Source: Hedera helix
Taxonomy: Eukaryota > Streptophyta > Magnoliopsida > Apiales > Araliaceae
Reading direction: 5' to 3'
DNA: 64,000 nucleotides
Assembly: GCA_947179155.2 (NCBI GenBank)
Contig: OX359275.1
Location: 389,501 to 453,500, forward strand
Each line of letters begins with the position of its first letter. Positions within the stretch are counted from its first letter, which is position 1. Under the pieces are notes generated by a model. The model was not told the DNA's origin and did not search any database. It saw nothing but the letters and a program-made list of their open reading frames with translations. This document shows positions 1 through 14,716 of this stretch, piece by piece. The position numbers and the translations under genes are program-made.

Positions 1-1100
1 TGTAATTTTGATATGTTGAATTATTTGTAGATAATTTGTTATGTAATTATGAACTAATTTTTATGTGAGAATGCAATTGAACCCAACGTGTAGTTTAAAT
101 TAATTTTTTTTATTATTATATTTTATTATAATTGAATTGTTTATCATATTTTGTGCATTCAAGTATTTAATTATTTACATTAATTAATGTGGTAACCTAT
201 ATGAAATTGATAAATAAATTATAGTGTTTAGACCTAATTAATTATTTTGTGCGTTAATGTATTAATTAATTGTGATTAATAACTGGAATAATTTATATGA
301 AATTGAGAGATGAATTATAAATTTAGATTTGAATATGATAACATATGTTTTTTTTTTCTGCGTTGATGGAATTCATAATTCGTGTATAGGATAAAGATAT
401 ACCTATATGTCATATGTAACCTTAAAGATAATATGATCTTCACGAATCCTATTTTAGTTAATTCACATAGAGATATAGTGATTTATTTAATTATGATATT
501 CCTTTCAATTCTGTTGCTTTTGTGTCGGATTTAGGAATGATTTGTTTATATCATTGAGAAATGCGTATAAATACTATAAAGAATTCTCGGTTAACAAATT
601 TTATATAATTAATTAATTAAAAAAGGATTGAAGAGATTTAAATAAAATATTGAGAAAAAATATGATCTTAAGTATTTTTAATCTGATTTTAGTCCTTTTC
701 ATTAGTTTAATTAGTTGTTAATTTTAATTAGATTTTATTTTATAGTTAATTCAATTGTTTAAATAAAATTAATTTAATATAAAAATTAGTATTTGGTATT
801 AATTATTTTTAATTCCCTATGGGTTCGACATTCGACTTAATCACTGTATTACTTATTGGCAACGTATACTTGCGTTTTAATTGCTAATTAAAAATTAGGC
901 AAACAAATTTTTGGGTAAACCAAATTCCTTATAACCTGATCCTAAAGTTCTATGTAAACTTATAGAATTTATATTGGATATTTGAGTTTTCTTAAATTTG
1001 AATATTCTACTTAGTTAGGTTTTATTGAATTTCTCTTAAATTTATATTTGGTCGGCCAAAAAAGAAAAGAATCACTCTACTGAATTCAGCATCAGAAAGA
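1..1100. other. AT-rich intergenic DNA with possible LTR-retroelement remnant
   Basis: No gene seen. Very AT-rich. Around 818-900 lies a short more complex stretch (a 'GGGTTCGAC' motif followed by 'GGCAACGTATACTTGCG') that resembles the leader region of Athila/Tat-type Gypsy elements. There are no LTRs or coding sequence to back this, so it is only a possible remnant. Confidence 0.3.
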
Positions 1101-2058
1101 AATTTATGGCTCTGTTACCTGAGGGACAATTCTTGGGAGGGCTATGCGACTAATATCCCAAGGCACTTTTGTGATCTGTGTCAGTTACACATGATTGAGA
1201 ACAAGAGGGGAAGAAAAGTTCATCATAGGTCGTCTCTATCACTGCTTTGATTGAAACTTCAACGAGTTTGTTAGCACTAGAGATGGAGGTCTGAGGCCAA
1301 GCAGGTTCAGTGCGTTTTGTGAATATTGTAGAGTCAAAATGTTAATGAGATATTCAGTCAATTAAAGTCTATTTCCGAGCTCCTTACATTTTCAGTGTTT
1401 TTGTTTGGATGTCCGAGCTCCAGGGAATCAAACAACATCATCATCGTAAAGAAGATCTAGAGGACTCTACTAAAATCCTTCATTTCCTCTCTTCGGTTTT
1501 CATTCTCTCTCCAGGGAAGAGTAGTGAAAATATCCTTTCATTTGACATAAACAGATTAAGCTTGGAACTGTGCAGCTCAAGTGAAATAACGGATGAGCCT
1601 GTCAAATAGATTACATTACATAACTGTCATCCATCGACAACACTGCATCTCCCCCAAACGGCAAGAAAATTTCACGGTCCAGGCGTTGGCTAGATAGCAA
1701 GTTCCACCTACAAGTCTTACGTAGAAATGAAGATGTTCCAGTACCTTAATACCACAAATCTCAATAATCATTAAGTGATACAGTTGTCATCCGAACCAAG
1801 CAAAAGAGGCAAAAAAAATAATATATCATCTCATATTACATGACAAATCCATCTAGGTTTACCAAAAAGACAATGTACAAATGAGATTCCTCCACAGACG
1901 CTGAACTTTTCATATTCCCGTTAGAAGGATGCGGCTATAAAAGAATGTCAAATTGACCAGACTCCTTGTATTAGATGATGTATCTCTATCACAAGTTGAA
2001 CGATACAAGTGATGTTTCAAGTGTAGCATCCAACTAGCAGGTTGAACTGGACTACAAC
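1101..2058. other. Region downstream of FKBP19, no recognised gene
   Basis: This lies just beyond the FKBP19 stop codon and probably includes its 3' UTR. On the minus strand a stop-free stretch of about 57 codons (1150-1321) exists without an obvious start or family signature. A 66-codon plus-strand ORF at 1409-1609 also has no recognisable motif. I would not call either a gene. Confidence 0.3.
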
Positions 2059-5000
2059 TCAAGTTGGTATTACTTTTAGGAGCTCAATATCAAACAGAAG
2101 AGTTTTATCTATCAATCCTTGGTTCCTCAGAACAAAATCCAAGGCTCGTTGGCCCTGTGGAACACATTCATGTTAGGCACTTAATGAAAATTTACTTAAT
2201 ACAAACGGAGGAAACTGCAAGTACCGAAAATGTTGTTGGTCTAGGACCACTCTTATTGAAGTCATTCTCAGGATATCCCAGTTCAGGAGGCACTATGATC
2301 CTGCACAATTTTCAAGTAAAACTGGCATGACATTCATGTAAATGAATACATGTAATGCTAGCTCATCAAGCTTCAGGATTTCGGTTTAATATGAAATTCA
2401 ATTCATAAATGTACAGTTGTATAAACTAAACAGTTCTAAAGAAGGTGAAATGACTCGTGAGTTTCATGAGAAGATCTATGCAATCAAAATTGAACCAAGT
2501 AATGAAGTAGAATCCATAGGAGCAATGATTTTTTTGGTAGGGTTGATGGATGTTTAAAAATCAATCCTTGATGCGGAGGGTGAATTTATGCTTAAGCAAA
2601 GCCTCGTCTTAGGTGACAATATGTTAAATAATAAAGAAGCATTAAACATTAGTCATCCACTAGCATGTTGTGCGCAAGCACGTGTCTCTCGTTGTGCACA
2701 TGGGTGTGCATACTACAGAAAGGCTGATCACCGTCTAATGCCACCCAAAGACATGCCTGCAACAGCTTCCTCAAAAGCTGGAATCACCTGGGCAGATCAA
2801 ATAGAAACATTTATAATGATTTCCAACTGCATGTCACTAACAAAGTAGTCAATCTCAAAGCAATTTATCACATATAAGATCACCTGTTGTTGTAAATGTA
2901 TCCCAACTACATTCAAGTTATGGCAGTAAATATAAATAAATTCCAACATGTAGCATTATAGACATGCATGAACATAACACGTTAAGCAAAAATTGATTTC
3001 TGAACAAAAAGATATTCAAGGTTCATGTAATTACTTCGTCCTTTTTATCCTACTTGAAGCTCAAGATAGCACCACACATCTTTACAATGGGAAACAAGTT
3101 ACTCACCTCTTGGTAACCTAGTCTGAATTTGTAAAAGGCCTTGTCATCCCCCTGCAAAATGATATGCAGTAAATATCACATCTGGGTCAAGCATATCATG
3201 ATGTTATCTTGTACAATAAGAAGAATGTGATACCTCAAAGGAACCACCCTTGGTCTTGTTTCGAGCTTCAAATATGCGGCCATAATACCCTATGGTATAA
3301 CCATCCCAATCAACCTAAAAGCATTCAAACTTCAGGAACTGTTTGCATCCTTTTTCTTTTCCCCCTTGTTTTTCCCTTATTAAATCAAGCATAAATAAGG
3401 TACAAGAGTAAATAGAATGTCATCTTCTCTCTTTTTCTGGTTACTATAGCTCTTTCGTTAATTTTCTATCAGCTAAATCCTTTCTGTACTTACCTGAACT
3501 CTGTCCTTACAGTTGCAGCTATATTCTTGAAGCAAACGTAATATTTAGTCTGAAACTTCAGCAAATGATATAAATGAAAGGGTCCACTTCCTATGCAGAG
3601 GTTTTTAACATCTATCTACATGTAATGATGCACACGCACACAAACATACATGTATTTATAAAGGATGGTGTAAGAATTAAGATTTCCATAAGAGATATGA
3701 AACACGTTCATGCAGCAATATCATAGAAACTTAGGCCCAGGTTAGTTGTTCCTTGTGAAATGTTTCTACTTCTACTCTGAAACTTTATGCTGAAGCAAAT
3801 ACAAATTTATCCATATATTCCAAAGAAATCCATACCAAATCTGCATAATCATTGGCTTACCACTACCACTTCCCCTAGCTTTGGTGTGGGCCCATTTCCT
3901 ATTCGCAAGTCCTGCATTCTTTTTCCAAATTTGAAATCAAAACAAATCAACTATAACATGAAATAGTTGTGCAAGTAGATAGATAAGTTTTACATATTAA
4001 TTTAGCAAGTGACCTTGTACTGGAGTCCTGACTTTGTTTCAATATAGTCAGGATATCGCATCTTGGTCTTGCCATAATCCTTCCCCTTAAGTGCTGGCAC
4101 TGTTAGTCCAGAAAGTGAGCCAATAATTAGTCATTAGAACTATAAAAATGATGAAAATATTCATCAGCTAATCCTCAACAAACTGGAATAAATTATGCAT
4201 CCTCAAAAGACAGATGTAGTATAAGCAGCTAGATCACCCAATATATTGTCATTAAACTGATATGCGCTTGTCTCCCTGCAGTACGAGTACATGCCACGGA
4301 TAAACAATATTAAATTAATTTAAGAAATGAAAAATGGGAAAAATAAGGAACAAGAACAAGGAAAATAAGTAATTACAAGAGCTTTCTGGGGACAGAGTAA
4401 AATGATCAGCAGTCAAACTATTTTTCTTGTGAATGCAATTTTACATCATGTACATATAAACCCACCGGAACATATTATTGGTTACTCCTATTTAATCTTA
4501 CACCCATTTGAGTCTTAAAAAAAAATATATGGATTGCGACTTCACCAACGTCAGAAGAGAAAATGCAGGTATAATGAAAATATCAGGGTAGAAGGTTTCC
4601 AAGAAGGATGTTATTAAATACTTGGGGTAAATATTGCATAGAGGAAGATGTTAATGAGGATGTAAGACCTTCGAGTGCCTAGGCCTTATTATCGGGGGTC
4701 TAGGCGTTTTCCTAGGCGGCTTCCCTAGACTGTATTGTTTTATTATTACTTTTTACATTTGTAAAAAAAATTAAGTCTGTTCTTTTGTATTTATAATAAA
4801 ATTAATGTTATACTTGTAAGAAAAAACTAAAGAAATTGATTTAAGATATTGTCAAATTGTAAGGCCAAGTTTGAATTTTGATAGAAATTTGGGTAACTTA
4901 ATAGTCATTTTAACTCATTAAAACGTAATATCTAATGTTATCCCATTCCATCTGTTACAAGAAAGTAGGTAGCAACATCACATATACTTTAGAGAGGAGG

Positions 5001-8000
5001 AAGCAAGTTGCAACGATGGTGGTGGATGGCCACAATGGTGGCATTACTTGATCAGCTCCTAGGCGGGCATCTAGACCTACTTTCCAAGGTTGGGCAGCGA
5101 CTAAGCGGTAATATACCAATTTACCTTATAGTGTCCCTCCAAAACGCACAAACAAAAAAAGAGAGAGTTACTATCACTTCTCCTTTACCTTCCTTCCCCT
5201 TCCCTCCCTTTCCTTCCCTTTCTTTTGCCTCGAACTCACAAACATAGCCTTACTTTCTCTCTTTTTCCATTCTTTTCTCTCTTAAAAAAACTCACAAACA
5301 AGGAATTTGGAATGAAAGCTTTTAAAATCATCCCATTTCCTTTCTTTTACCCCTTTTTAAAACCTCACAAACAGTGTTAGGCATTGGGTGGGTCATGCAC
5401 AGAGATCACATGTGATGAACGTAGTAACAAGTGACGCTAGTGCTAGATCAATCACAACGAATTCGACACATCAAATTCCTCTTTCATGCTTTGCACTTGT
5501 GCTGTTGGACAAAATCCGCCGATTTCACTGGTGTGAATTTTTTTATCTTAGTTTAATAATGCAATTATAAGGAAAGAAAGAAGTTTGGTAACCATTATGT
5601 AAACATGTCCCTGGTAACAATGAACAAAACTTCATTAACCCGGTAACTCATGTTGTTACTCGCATGGGCACTGAAACCATCTTAATCATTATCGAACTAT
5701 GAAAGTTCAGCGTAAAATTGTTTGATTAGAGAACTATGCAAATTGTGAGCAATTTTTTAGTGCATGTTATATATAAGGGAAGTGATATTTCCACAGGGTT
5801 TTTTGATATTTTCACATGTAAACTGTCGCTATAGACCTATAGCAATGGTCAAAACCGTCGTTATAGACCTATAGCGACACTTTTCATGTGGAAATAACAA
5901 AAAACCCTGTGAAAATATCAATTTTGTATGTAGCTTGTTTTTGTTCCAAGATAAAGTATGAAAAAAGAAGAGGAGAGAGATTGAGAGAGAGGGAGGGCAG
6001 AGGATGTTCTGAGTTAATGGAAATGTGCTATGTTTCCAGTTGTGACCATCAAGGTTGAATTAATACATGGATATTGAAAAGGTAATGAAACTAGGTCAGT
6101 GGGAAAATAGGTATAAGCAAAAATAGGGAGCTAAAATAGCCGCACCCTATTTGTTATTTGTCAGGTCAATACAAATTTTATTTGATCACAGCAAAATTTA
6201 TACAAGAAGACAAACATTCCTCCCTATGCACTTCATAGAGACAGCTAACCAAAAGTTATGCAGCCTATCAAAAGAAGCAAAACAGTAGCACCAGTTTCAT
6301 GTATATTCTATTACACAATCCACATTCTACTTGCACCTCCTTGTTTTTCACATCCACCATAGTTTCTTATTGAAGGATATAGGTTTTCCTCTCCACGCAA
6401 GATTCCCATTTTTTAAGCAGCGCCATGCTTTCAATCTCTTTGATGATTGCCTGGGTATAGTATATCTTTACATGAAAGATTTTGTAATTCCTTTCCCTCC
6501 AAATGAAATACTCCCACCGTTCCAAAATATAAGACTATTATTGACTTTTTAAAATCAACAATAGATATTTTCAAACTCAAAATTGAAATAGATTCATTTA
6601 ATTTTGGTCAATATAATGAAAAATATTATAAACTGTCTGAAAAGTACTAATAATTAATTAATTATAATAGTTATTTTTTTGGAATTTTTAATGTATCTTA
6701 TCAATTTTGAGTTTGAAAATATTTCGAATTGACTTTTATTGGATCTTGGGTATCGAAATGGGGCGCCCATGGAGGGTTCAACCCATTTGGAGGTTAATTA
6801 GATAACCAATAGACTCAGTCAGATAACGTTATAATTATAACGCTAACATTCTGAGTGATTTGAGGTTTGTTAGGGATTGGGTTAAACCACTACGCCTATA
6901 AAAAGCTCACGGCCCCAGTTCATCTGATTATCCCATCATCAGTCATCATATACTGTATAGTGATTAAGCCAAAATACAGAGCTCCTAATTAATTAGTATT
7001 ATCCCAATTTTGTTACGGATCATGGATTTTTCTCTGTTCTCGTCCCAAAGGATTGTAGTTCAAAGTTCCGTTTAGATTTGTCCTTTTCAAGCTACGAGTT
7101 TTTCTGCACCAAAGGTTAATACGCTGCAAGAGGTATGCTTTTGGTTCTCGTATTTGTGTAAATAGTTGATTAACATACATGTATTTAAATCCTACATTAG
7201 AATCAAAGTAAGGTTTTTTACGATCATATGTATGCTATGTATGTATTGTTTACACAATATGCCATGATCGCATGTATAAAATTGAAAATTGCATGCTTTA
7301 GACTGCCATAACCTTCTACACGTTTATCCGTTTCATGTAATTTTGGCATGTATGCATAGAATATTTCATGGGCTTTCCGTTGATATATTGTATGCTTAAT
7401 TTGGATAAAAATGAGCAAGTTTTGGCCTCTGGAACTTTGGGTCGCGAAATTATTTTTTCTGAAATATTAAAGGAGGAAGATGAAGTGAATTTCACTCTCA
7501 TTAGGATTCACGTTCATCATACCCTCACCATGGGAGCTCCCATAATGATGGTTAAGCATACCACTGGCTTCAAGAAAATGAGACGATCTGAACCATGCAA
7601 GTCGCGTCAGCAACAGGCACCGGAAAGGCGGCGTGTGAACTACACGCGCGACGGAACGCGACTGCTTATGCAGAGCGCATGCGTTGCACGCGCCCGACCC
7701 GCTAACACTGGCTCCTAATCTGCCTGACCCACGAACCAGTTTTTTGACCCAGCTGTCTTATTTAATTTCCAAAAATTGTATTTATTAATTATTTCATGCA
7801 TGAAAATATTTTTAAAATACTTATTTTGATTATTAAATTCTGGAATTTTAACATAAATTAATTATTTGCATAAAATTAATGTTTCCACTGAAATTTTGGA
7901 AAATTAATATATTTGGATAATTTGGGTTAATTATCAATTTAATTATGCAATGATTAATTAATTGTGATAATTATAATAATTATCAAAAAAATACAGTAAC

Positions 8001-11000
8001 ATTTTGTAATGTCAAGCTACTATTGTAAATTTTTGGGAAGCATTTTAATGTGTTTATAGCATACTTGGTATATTAATTGAGAAATATTGCCTTTTATTTA
8101 ATTCCTTTGTTAATATTTTTAAAATATTAATTGTTGGAACTTGGAATTAAATTTGCATGCCATAATTACACATGTATACTTGTTCTTAGTGGGAGTAATT
8201 TAGGATATGATAATTTAATTAAAATTATTTCCTAAATTACATGTCTTATGCGCCGAAAAATTAAATTTAAATAATTAGACATTTATGTAGATTGTGATTC
8301 CTAAGCTTGGCGAAGTCTCCCTTCTGTATTTATGCCCTAATTATTTTTATGTTAATTCGATTTGTGCGGCTAAGACATTGTTATACTGTGGTGAACTATG
8401 AATATCTCTAACTATTTTTTCGAAATAGAAATGGCTACAAAACATATAATCACATATCTTAACCAATGAAAGAAATTAGATGGAAATAATTATGATATGT
8501 GGAACCATAAGGTTAGAATGATCTTGGAGGAGCAAGAGGTTGAAGAAACCCTGTTGTCTAAGATGGCAAAACCAGATGGTGAGGATGCAAAAGATCCGGT
8601 CAAGGTTACAGCCTTCAAAAGTTGGCGTAAAAAGGATCGAATCGTTCGCATAACATTGCTGAGTTGCATGAACAACGACTTCCTGTTTGAGTATGAACAA
8701 TACTCAGCGGCACACAAGATGTGGAAACTCTCAAAACGAAGTTTGGTGGCACCTCGTTGACTAGGCTGAGAGAATTAGCCATAAGATTCGATGGTTATAA
8801 GAAACGTGATAACCACACCATGAAGTAACGCCATTAAATAATGGCTAATAAGATCCGGGAATTGAAATCCGGAGGGACTCGGTTGTCAAACGAGCAGCAG
8901 ATTTCAGCAATGGCTTGCTCTCTTCCCAACAATTGGGAACATATGCAGGTTAACATGATCCATAACGAGAATATCATAAATTTTGATGATATTCGTCACC
9001 ACCTGGAGCTCGAGGTTGAGCGCCTTGACGTTGCCAAGTCCTCCGGGCATAAGTAGCGAAATCAAGCTCTCATAAAGGGTCCAAGCCCAAGAAAAGCAAG
9101 AAATCTGTTAATCCCACTTCGCCTAAGGTGGCTACGATTGGTGGTGTCGGCAAGCGAAAAAGAGGCAAGCCAGGTACTAGTAAAAAAGACAAGGCCAATA
9201 TGGCATGCTACAATTATGGCAAGGCAGGACACTTCGCTCGTGAATGCACTAAGCCGAATAAGGTAATTCCTAGTCCTAATCTATCTATATGCTTAGTATC
9301 AAGTACTGTTATGGTTGCTCATTCTCTCCATATGTGAATTGTAGATTCAGGAACAACGGACCACATAGCTAGAGATCGGATTGGATTCGTGAAATACCGC
9401 CGCATTCTGGCTGGCAGGAGAGTATTCATGATTCCAGTGTGGACGTGCTAGGCATTGGCATTTATAAACTGGAAATGCGAAGAGGCTCTGCATTGACCCT
9501 ATATGATGTACTTTATGCTAGATGTTTGGCAGAAATTATTTTTTGTTTTATTAGTACTTATTTTAGGCTATTATGTTAGTTTTGAGAACAATGTTGTAAT
9601 AATTTCGCATAGGACGAATATTTTTTGTTATGATTTTATGATTATGGATACTGTTGATTCTAGTATTAGTAGTAATGATTCATATTCCTTGCTTGTTGAG
9701 AATGACAATGTAAGTTCAATTCAATGGCATGCTAGATACGGCCATGTTGGACAGGATAGAATGACTAAGATAGCTCGAGCAGGTCTTTTAGGCCCACTCG
9801 CTAAGGTTAATTTACCCACTTGTGAACATTGTCTAGTAGGAAGATCAACCAGAAAACCATTTGGTAAAGCCACTAGGGCAGAAACACCAACTCATTCACT
9901 CAGACATCTGTAACCCTATGAATGTGAAAGAAAGATATGGATGTTCCTACTTTCTCACAATGATAGATGACTATACGTGCTTCGGGTACACTTTCTTGAT
10001 CGTTCATAAGTCTGAGGCATTGGAATGCTTTAGACGTTATTTGATTGAGGTCGAGAAACAGTTAGATAAAAGTTTTAAGGCACTTTGAACTGACCGAGGC
10101 CGCAAGTATCTATCCGATCAATTCAAGAAACTGTGTGAGGAAAAAGGGATAATCAGGCAACTGACAATCCCTAGAACTCCGCAACAAAACGGTGTGGCAG
10201 AGAGGAGAAACTGGGCATTATTAGACATGGTTAGGTCTATGATGGCGCAGGCAAATTTTCCTATCTCCTATTAAGGTGATGCATTGTTGACTGCAATGAA
10301 AGATGAGATGGAGTCCATGAGGACTAATCAAGTCTAGGACTTTGTTGACCTTCCACCAGGGCGAAAGGCTATTGGGAACAAGTGGGTTCTTAAAGTTAAG
10401 CGCAAGGTGGATGGTTTCATAGATCGGTACAAAACTCGTCTTGTAGCCAAGGGCTACACCCAGGAAGAGGGAATTGATTACGAGAAAACATTCTCACCAG
10501 TTGTGAGGTTTGCCTCAATTCGCCTCATCTTAGCGATTGTCGCGCATTTGGATCTGGAGTTATATCAAATAGACGTTAAGACAACTTTTCTCAATGGAGA
10601 TTTAGCTGAGGAAATATACATGGATCAACCAGAGGGTTTCATCGTAGAAGGACAAGAGTGCAAAGTCTGCAAGCTCAAACGTTCTATCTATGGTTTGAAA
10701 CAGGCATCCAAGCAATGGTATCTGAGATTCCATCAAGCCGTCATTAGTGATAGGTTTACGATGATCGAAGAAGACCATTGCGTGTATATTAAACGATTCA
10801 AAGATAAATTCTTTATCCTATCGATGTATGTAGACATCCTGCTAGCTGAGAATGATAAGGAAATGATTGTCACCACAACAGGGTGGTTGTCCTCTAATTT
10901 TGAGATGGACATGGGGAAGCAGCTTATGTTCTTAGGGTTAAAATCTATAGAGATCGCTCAAGAAAGCTTCTTGGTTTGTCTCAAGATACTTACCTTAAGA

Positions 11001-14000
11001 AGGTTCTGGAGCAATTCCAAATGAGCAACTGCAAACCCGTACACTCCTATCGCTAAAGGCGATGCCATTGGACCCGAGCAATGCCCTAGTTCTCCCGAGA
11101 AAATTGAGAAAATGGCCCACTATCCGTATGCTAGTGCTATAGGAAAGCTAATGCACGCAGTTTTGTGTACTAGGCCTGATATAGCATATGCAGTTGGTTA
11201 TCTCAGTCGTTATCACCCTGTAATAGCTCATTGGAGGGCAATTAAAAGGATATTGCGATATTTGAAGGATACTTTGGACTACATGTTGTGCTATGGAGGA
11301 TCGGACCTGCGATTGATTGGTTACTCCGATACTAGTTGGGGGGGGGGGGGGGGGGGGGGGGTAACCAAGGGATGTGCAAGTCGACCTCAGGGATATATAT
11401 TCTTGCTACATGGTGGTGTCATCACTTGGTGTAGCAAGAAACAGACTTGTTTTGCTCTTTCGACAGTAGAATTAGAGTTTGTAACATGTACGTCAGCTGT
11501 TCAGGAAGCCATGTGGATGAGGAGATTCTTCGAGGATCTTGGAGTCGTCCCTCATGCTTCGGATCTTGTGACTGTTTATTATGATAACACAATGGCCCTA
11601 GATTAAACTAAAGACCCTAAGTATCATAGTAGGACGAAGCACATTGACTTGAGGATGAACTTCATTAGAGAAAACATAGTAAATAATGAGGTGATATTGG
11701 AGTACATGCCCACTGACCTTATGGTAGCGAATCCCTTAATGAAGTCGATACCCAGAGATTGCTTTTTGTAAGCATGTTAGTTCGTTAGGACTTCATAGGG
11801 TTTAATGTATTTTCTTATTTTATTGTATATCACTCATTATTAGGCTTGTCCTAGAGATATTCGTTGTTGTATCGAGATATTTATCATTTATGCGAGATTC
11901 ATTTGTTCCCACTTTTGAATGTGTTATTTTAGCGCATATAATAAATATTAATAGTTCACATAGTTATTATGCATATTGGATATGCACACACTAAATATAA
12001 GTCAACATGTTGATTGGCTTACTCACTCGAGCAATCACCCTTAGCGCTTTGAAGAGCGAGTAAGGTTGAGACAATTCATATTAGCGTTTTGAGTAGCAAG
12101 CTATTGATGCTTTAGATAGCAATCAATTGGCGCTTAGTAGCGAGCAATATGAAATATTATGTCTCCTTGGCATGGGCCAAGATGAGGTTAATTTAGATTA
12201 ACCGAATATAACATGACCCGCCATCTATATTAACCTGTATTGATAGTCGGAAGTGAAGTTTTAGAATCTGGAAATTCGAGTTAGGCGCTTGTGGAGCGAA
12301 TGAACTAAGATCCGTACAGCATGATCATAGGACATGCTTATATAGATGAGATTGTCTGTCATGACATGATAACCAGAAGCGAAATTTCAAATGTGGCGTT
12401 TTGATAAGCTAACAGTTTGAAATGTTCGAGTTAGACACTCTGGGAGTGACTAGACTAAGGTCCGCACAACAAGACTATAGAATAGTATGTTATGAGAGTG
12501 TTACATGTGCTTAGTTACCATGTAAAGGTGAGAATGAATCCCTGTTTCCTCACCGTGTGAGTCATATAGGACATAATCCTTGTTCCTACATCTAGTGATC
12601 TTTGACTATACTGCAAAGACATGGATTAGTGTTGCTACTTTGATTTCGATTCCTAAGGTCAGGATTGATAAGACTCTAAGGACCGATTCTGGGAAAGTAA
12701 CTGATTCATATATGAGTAGTATTAGGGAAAAGGGAAGACAATTTGATTTCACCTCGTTCTGCACTTATTGTCGACAACTAAAGCGTTTCGATAGAGATAT
12801 AGTAATAAGTTAGATACGAAATGGACTTGGGCCCAAAGGTGGTTAAGTATGGCTCTCTGAAGGATTAAAGATATTTAACCTAGTGAAATTCAAATGTGTC
12901 TAGGGTACTATGAGTTTATAGGTTGTAGCCTCTACGCGAACTAATTGAGTTTGGCATGAGAGCTCCTGCACTGTTTTCTTTAACAGGTTTGATATAGAGC
13001 TCCCATATTGCAGGTGAACTCAACGGTCGTACGATCTGGCAAAATATGGATACCTGATATTTTGGTTTGAGCTATTTTTTGGCATATATGATGTTTACGT
13101 CGTCCCTGCCATGGGCGAGTGGAAGATGTTGGATCTTGGGTATCTAAATAAGGCGCTCATGGAGGGTTCGACCCATTTGAAGGTTAAACAGATAACCAAT
13201 AGATTCAGTCAGATAACGTTATAATTATAACATTAACATTTTGAGCGGTTGGAGGTTTTATAGGGAGTGGGTTAAACTACTACGCCTATAAAAAGCTCAC
13301 GGCCCCAGTTCATCTGATCATCCCATTATCAGTCTACATATACAATATAGTGATTAAGCCAAAATAGAATGCTCCCAATTAATTAGTATTATCCCAATTT
13401 TGTTACGGATAGTGGATTTATCTCTGTTCTCGTTCCAAAGGATTGTAATTCAGAGTTCCGTTTGGATTTGGCCTTTTGACGCTACAAGTTTTTCCGCACC
13501 AAAGGTTAATACACTGCAAGAGGTATGCTTTTGGTTCTCGTATTTGTGTAAACAGTTGATTAACATACATGTATTTAAATCCTACAACTTTCAAAGGTCA
13601 ATAATCTTATAATTTGGAACAAAGTAAGTATATAGCTATAGCCATAGCCTACAATCAATATTAATGTCCTAACCTAAATGAGGAAAAAAGGGTCTGGAAA
13701 GGGTATAATGGGTAGTTAGCATATAATATTATATTCTGGTAGCTGGTTTGTTTTGTGTGTTAGTTAAGATCCGAGTGTAGTAAAGAGAATGGGTGTAGTT
13801 TTAGCTTTATTTTCCAGCAAATAACTTCTTTCATAAATAAGTGATAGCTTGTATTTTCATTTCTAAGTATAGAATGATAGTGAAGTATGAGAAGCATTTG
13901 CTATCTCTTTCTATCTCCCTCTTCTATTTCCCTAGTCTAACGATCTTTCTCTTTGTATCTGAATTTTCTTCTTCTTCCCAGTCCTATCTCTAAATTCTCT

Positions 14001-14645
14001 CCTCCTTCCATCCAATTCTTCTATCCCCCTAATTTGTCTCTTCTTTATCTCTGTCTCTCCAAATTAGGACCAAGGTGGGTCCTGACCAAGAAAGAAAAAG
14101 AAAGAGAGAAATCCTTATATAGTTGCTCAAAGCCCAGGCTAGCTCAGTAGACCAATATCCATTACTACTAGTTCTAGTGAATCACACAAGAAGTTTCTTA
14201 TGTAGCCATACGGGTTCCTTTACAACATATGTTTAAACCGTTAAATGAGAAAAACAAATACACGGGGTAAAACACATACATGAATTCACAATGATACTAA
14301 AGTGGAAAATGATGAGTAAAAAGAAAGAAAAGAGTACTTAAACTTACTGTCAGCAAATTCAGAAGCCACAGCAACACCGTGATAAGGTGAGATATTCAAC
14401 AGCACAGACGCTAACAATCTGATGGATGACATCACAACTTCCCTTCGATCGACTATGGAAAGTGATATTTTATGATCCAAATTCCCTCCACTTTCTTCTT
14501 TAGTCAATAGTTAATCACAGCATTAAAGAAATAGGAACAAAAAAATACATAGACAAATTAGAATATGTGGAATACTAACATGTCTCCAATTTGACAGCTC
14601 TTATGTGGCTGTTACGTGGAGCCAATTCAATTTCAACAAGAACTA

Positions 14646-14716
<71 letters not shown>

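Larger units (their letters stand above)
6737..13586 (+). mobile_element. Ty1/Copia LTR retrotransposon, decayed, full structure
   Basis: Two 460-bp direct LTRs (6737-7196 and 13127-13586) flank remnants of gag, protease, integrase, reverse transcriptase and RNase H in the Copia order. The 3' LTR starts TGTTGGATC and ends CCTACA; the 5' LTR has TATTGGATC through one G-to-A change. A perfect 5-bp target duplication, ACTTT, is at 6732-6736 and 13587-13591. A purine-rich stretch (GAGTGGAAGA) precedes the 3' LTR. The primer site after the 5' LTR is degenerate. The LTRs differ at many sites and the coding region is full of stops, so this is an old insertion. It lies in intron 2 of FKBP19, on the opposite strand to the gene. 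Confidence 0.93.

Noticed and set aside
4238..4275. Possible FKBP19 exon reading ETSAYQFNDNIL
   Set aside because: It has plausible splice sites and phase, but the exon at 14348-14497 ends in SEFAD-A and joins exon 3 as SEFADMPALKGKDYGK, which is how FKBP19 reads. The 4238 segment is not needed.
7197..7212. Primer binding site of the Copia element
   Set aside because: TTAGAATCAAAG resembles TGGTATCAGAGC only loosely; too degenerate to call.
7368..7718. 116-codon ORF in the Copia leader
   Set aside because: It lies ahead of gag, has no retroviral motif and seems to be a chance ORF through a GC-rich island.
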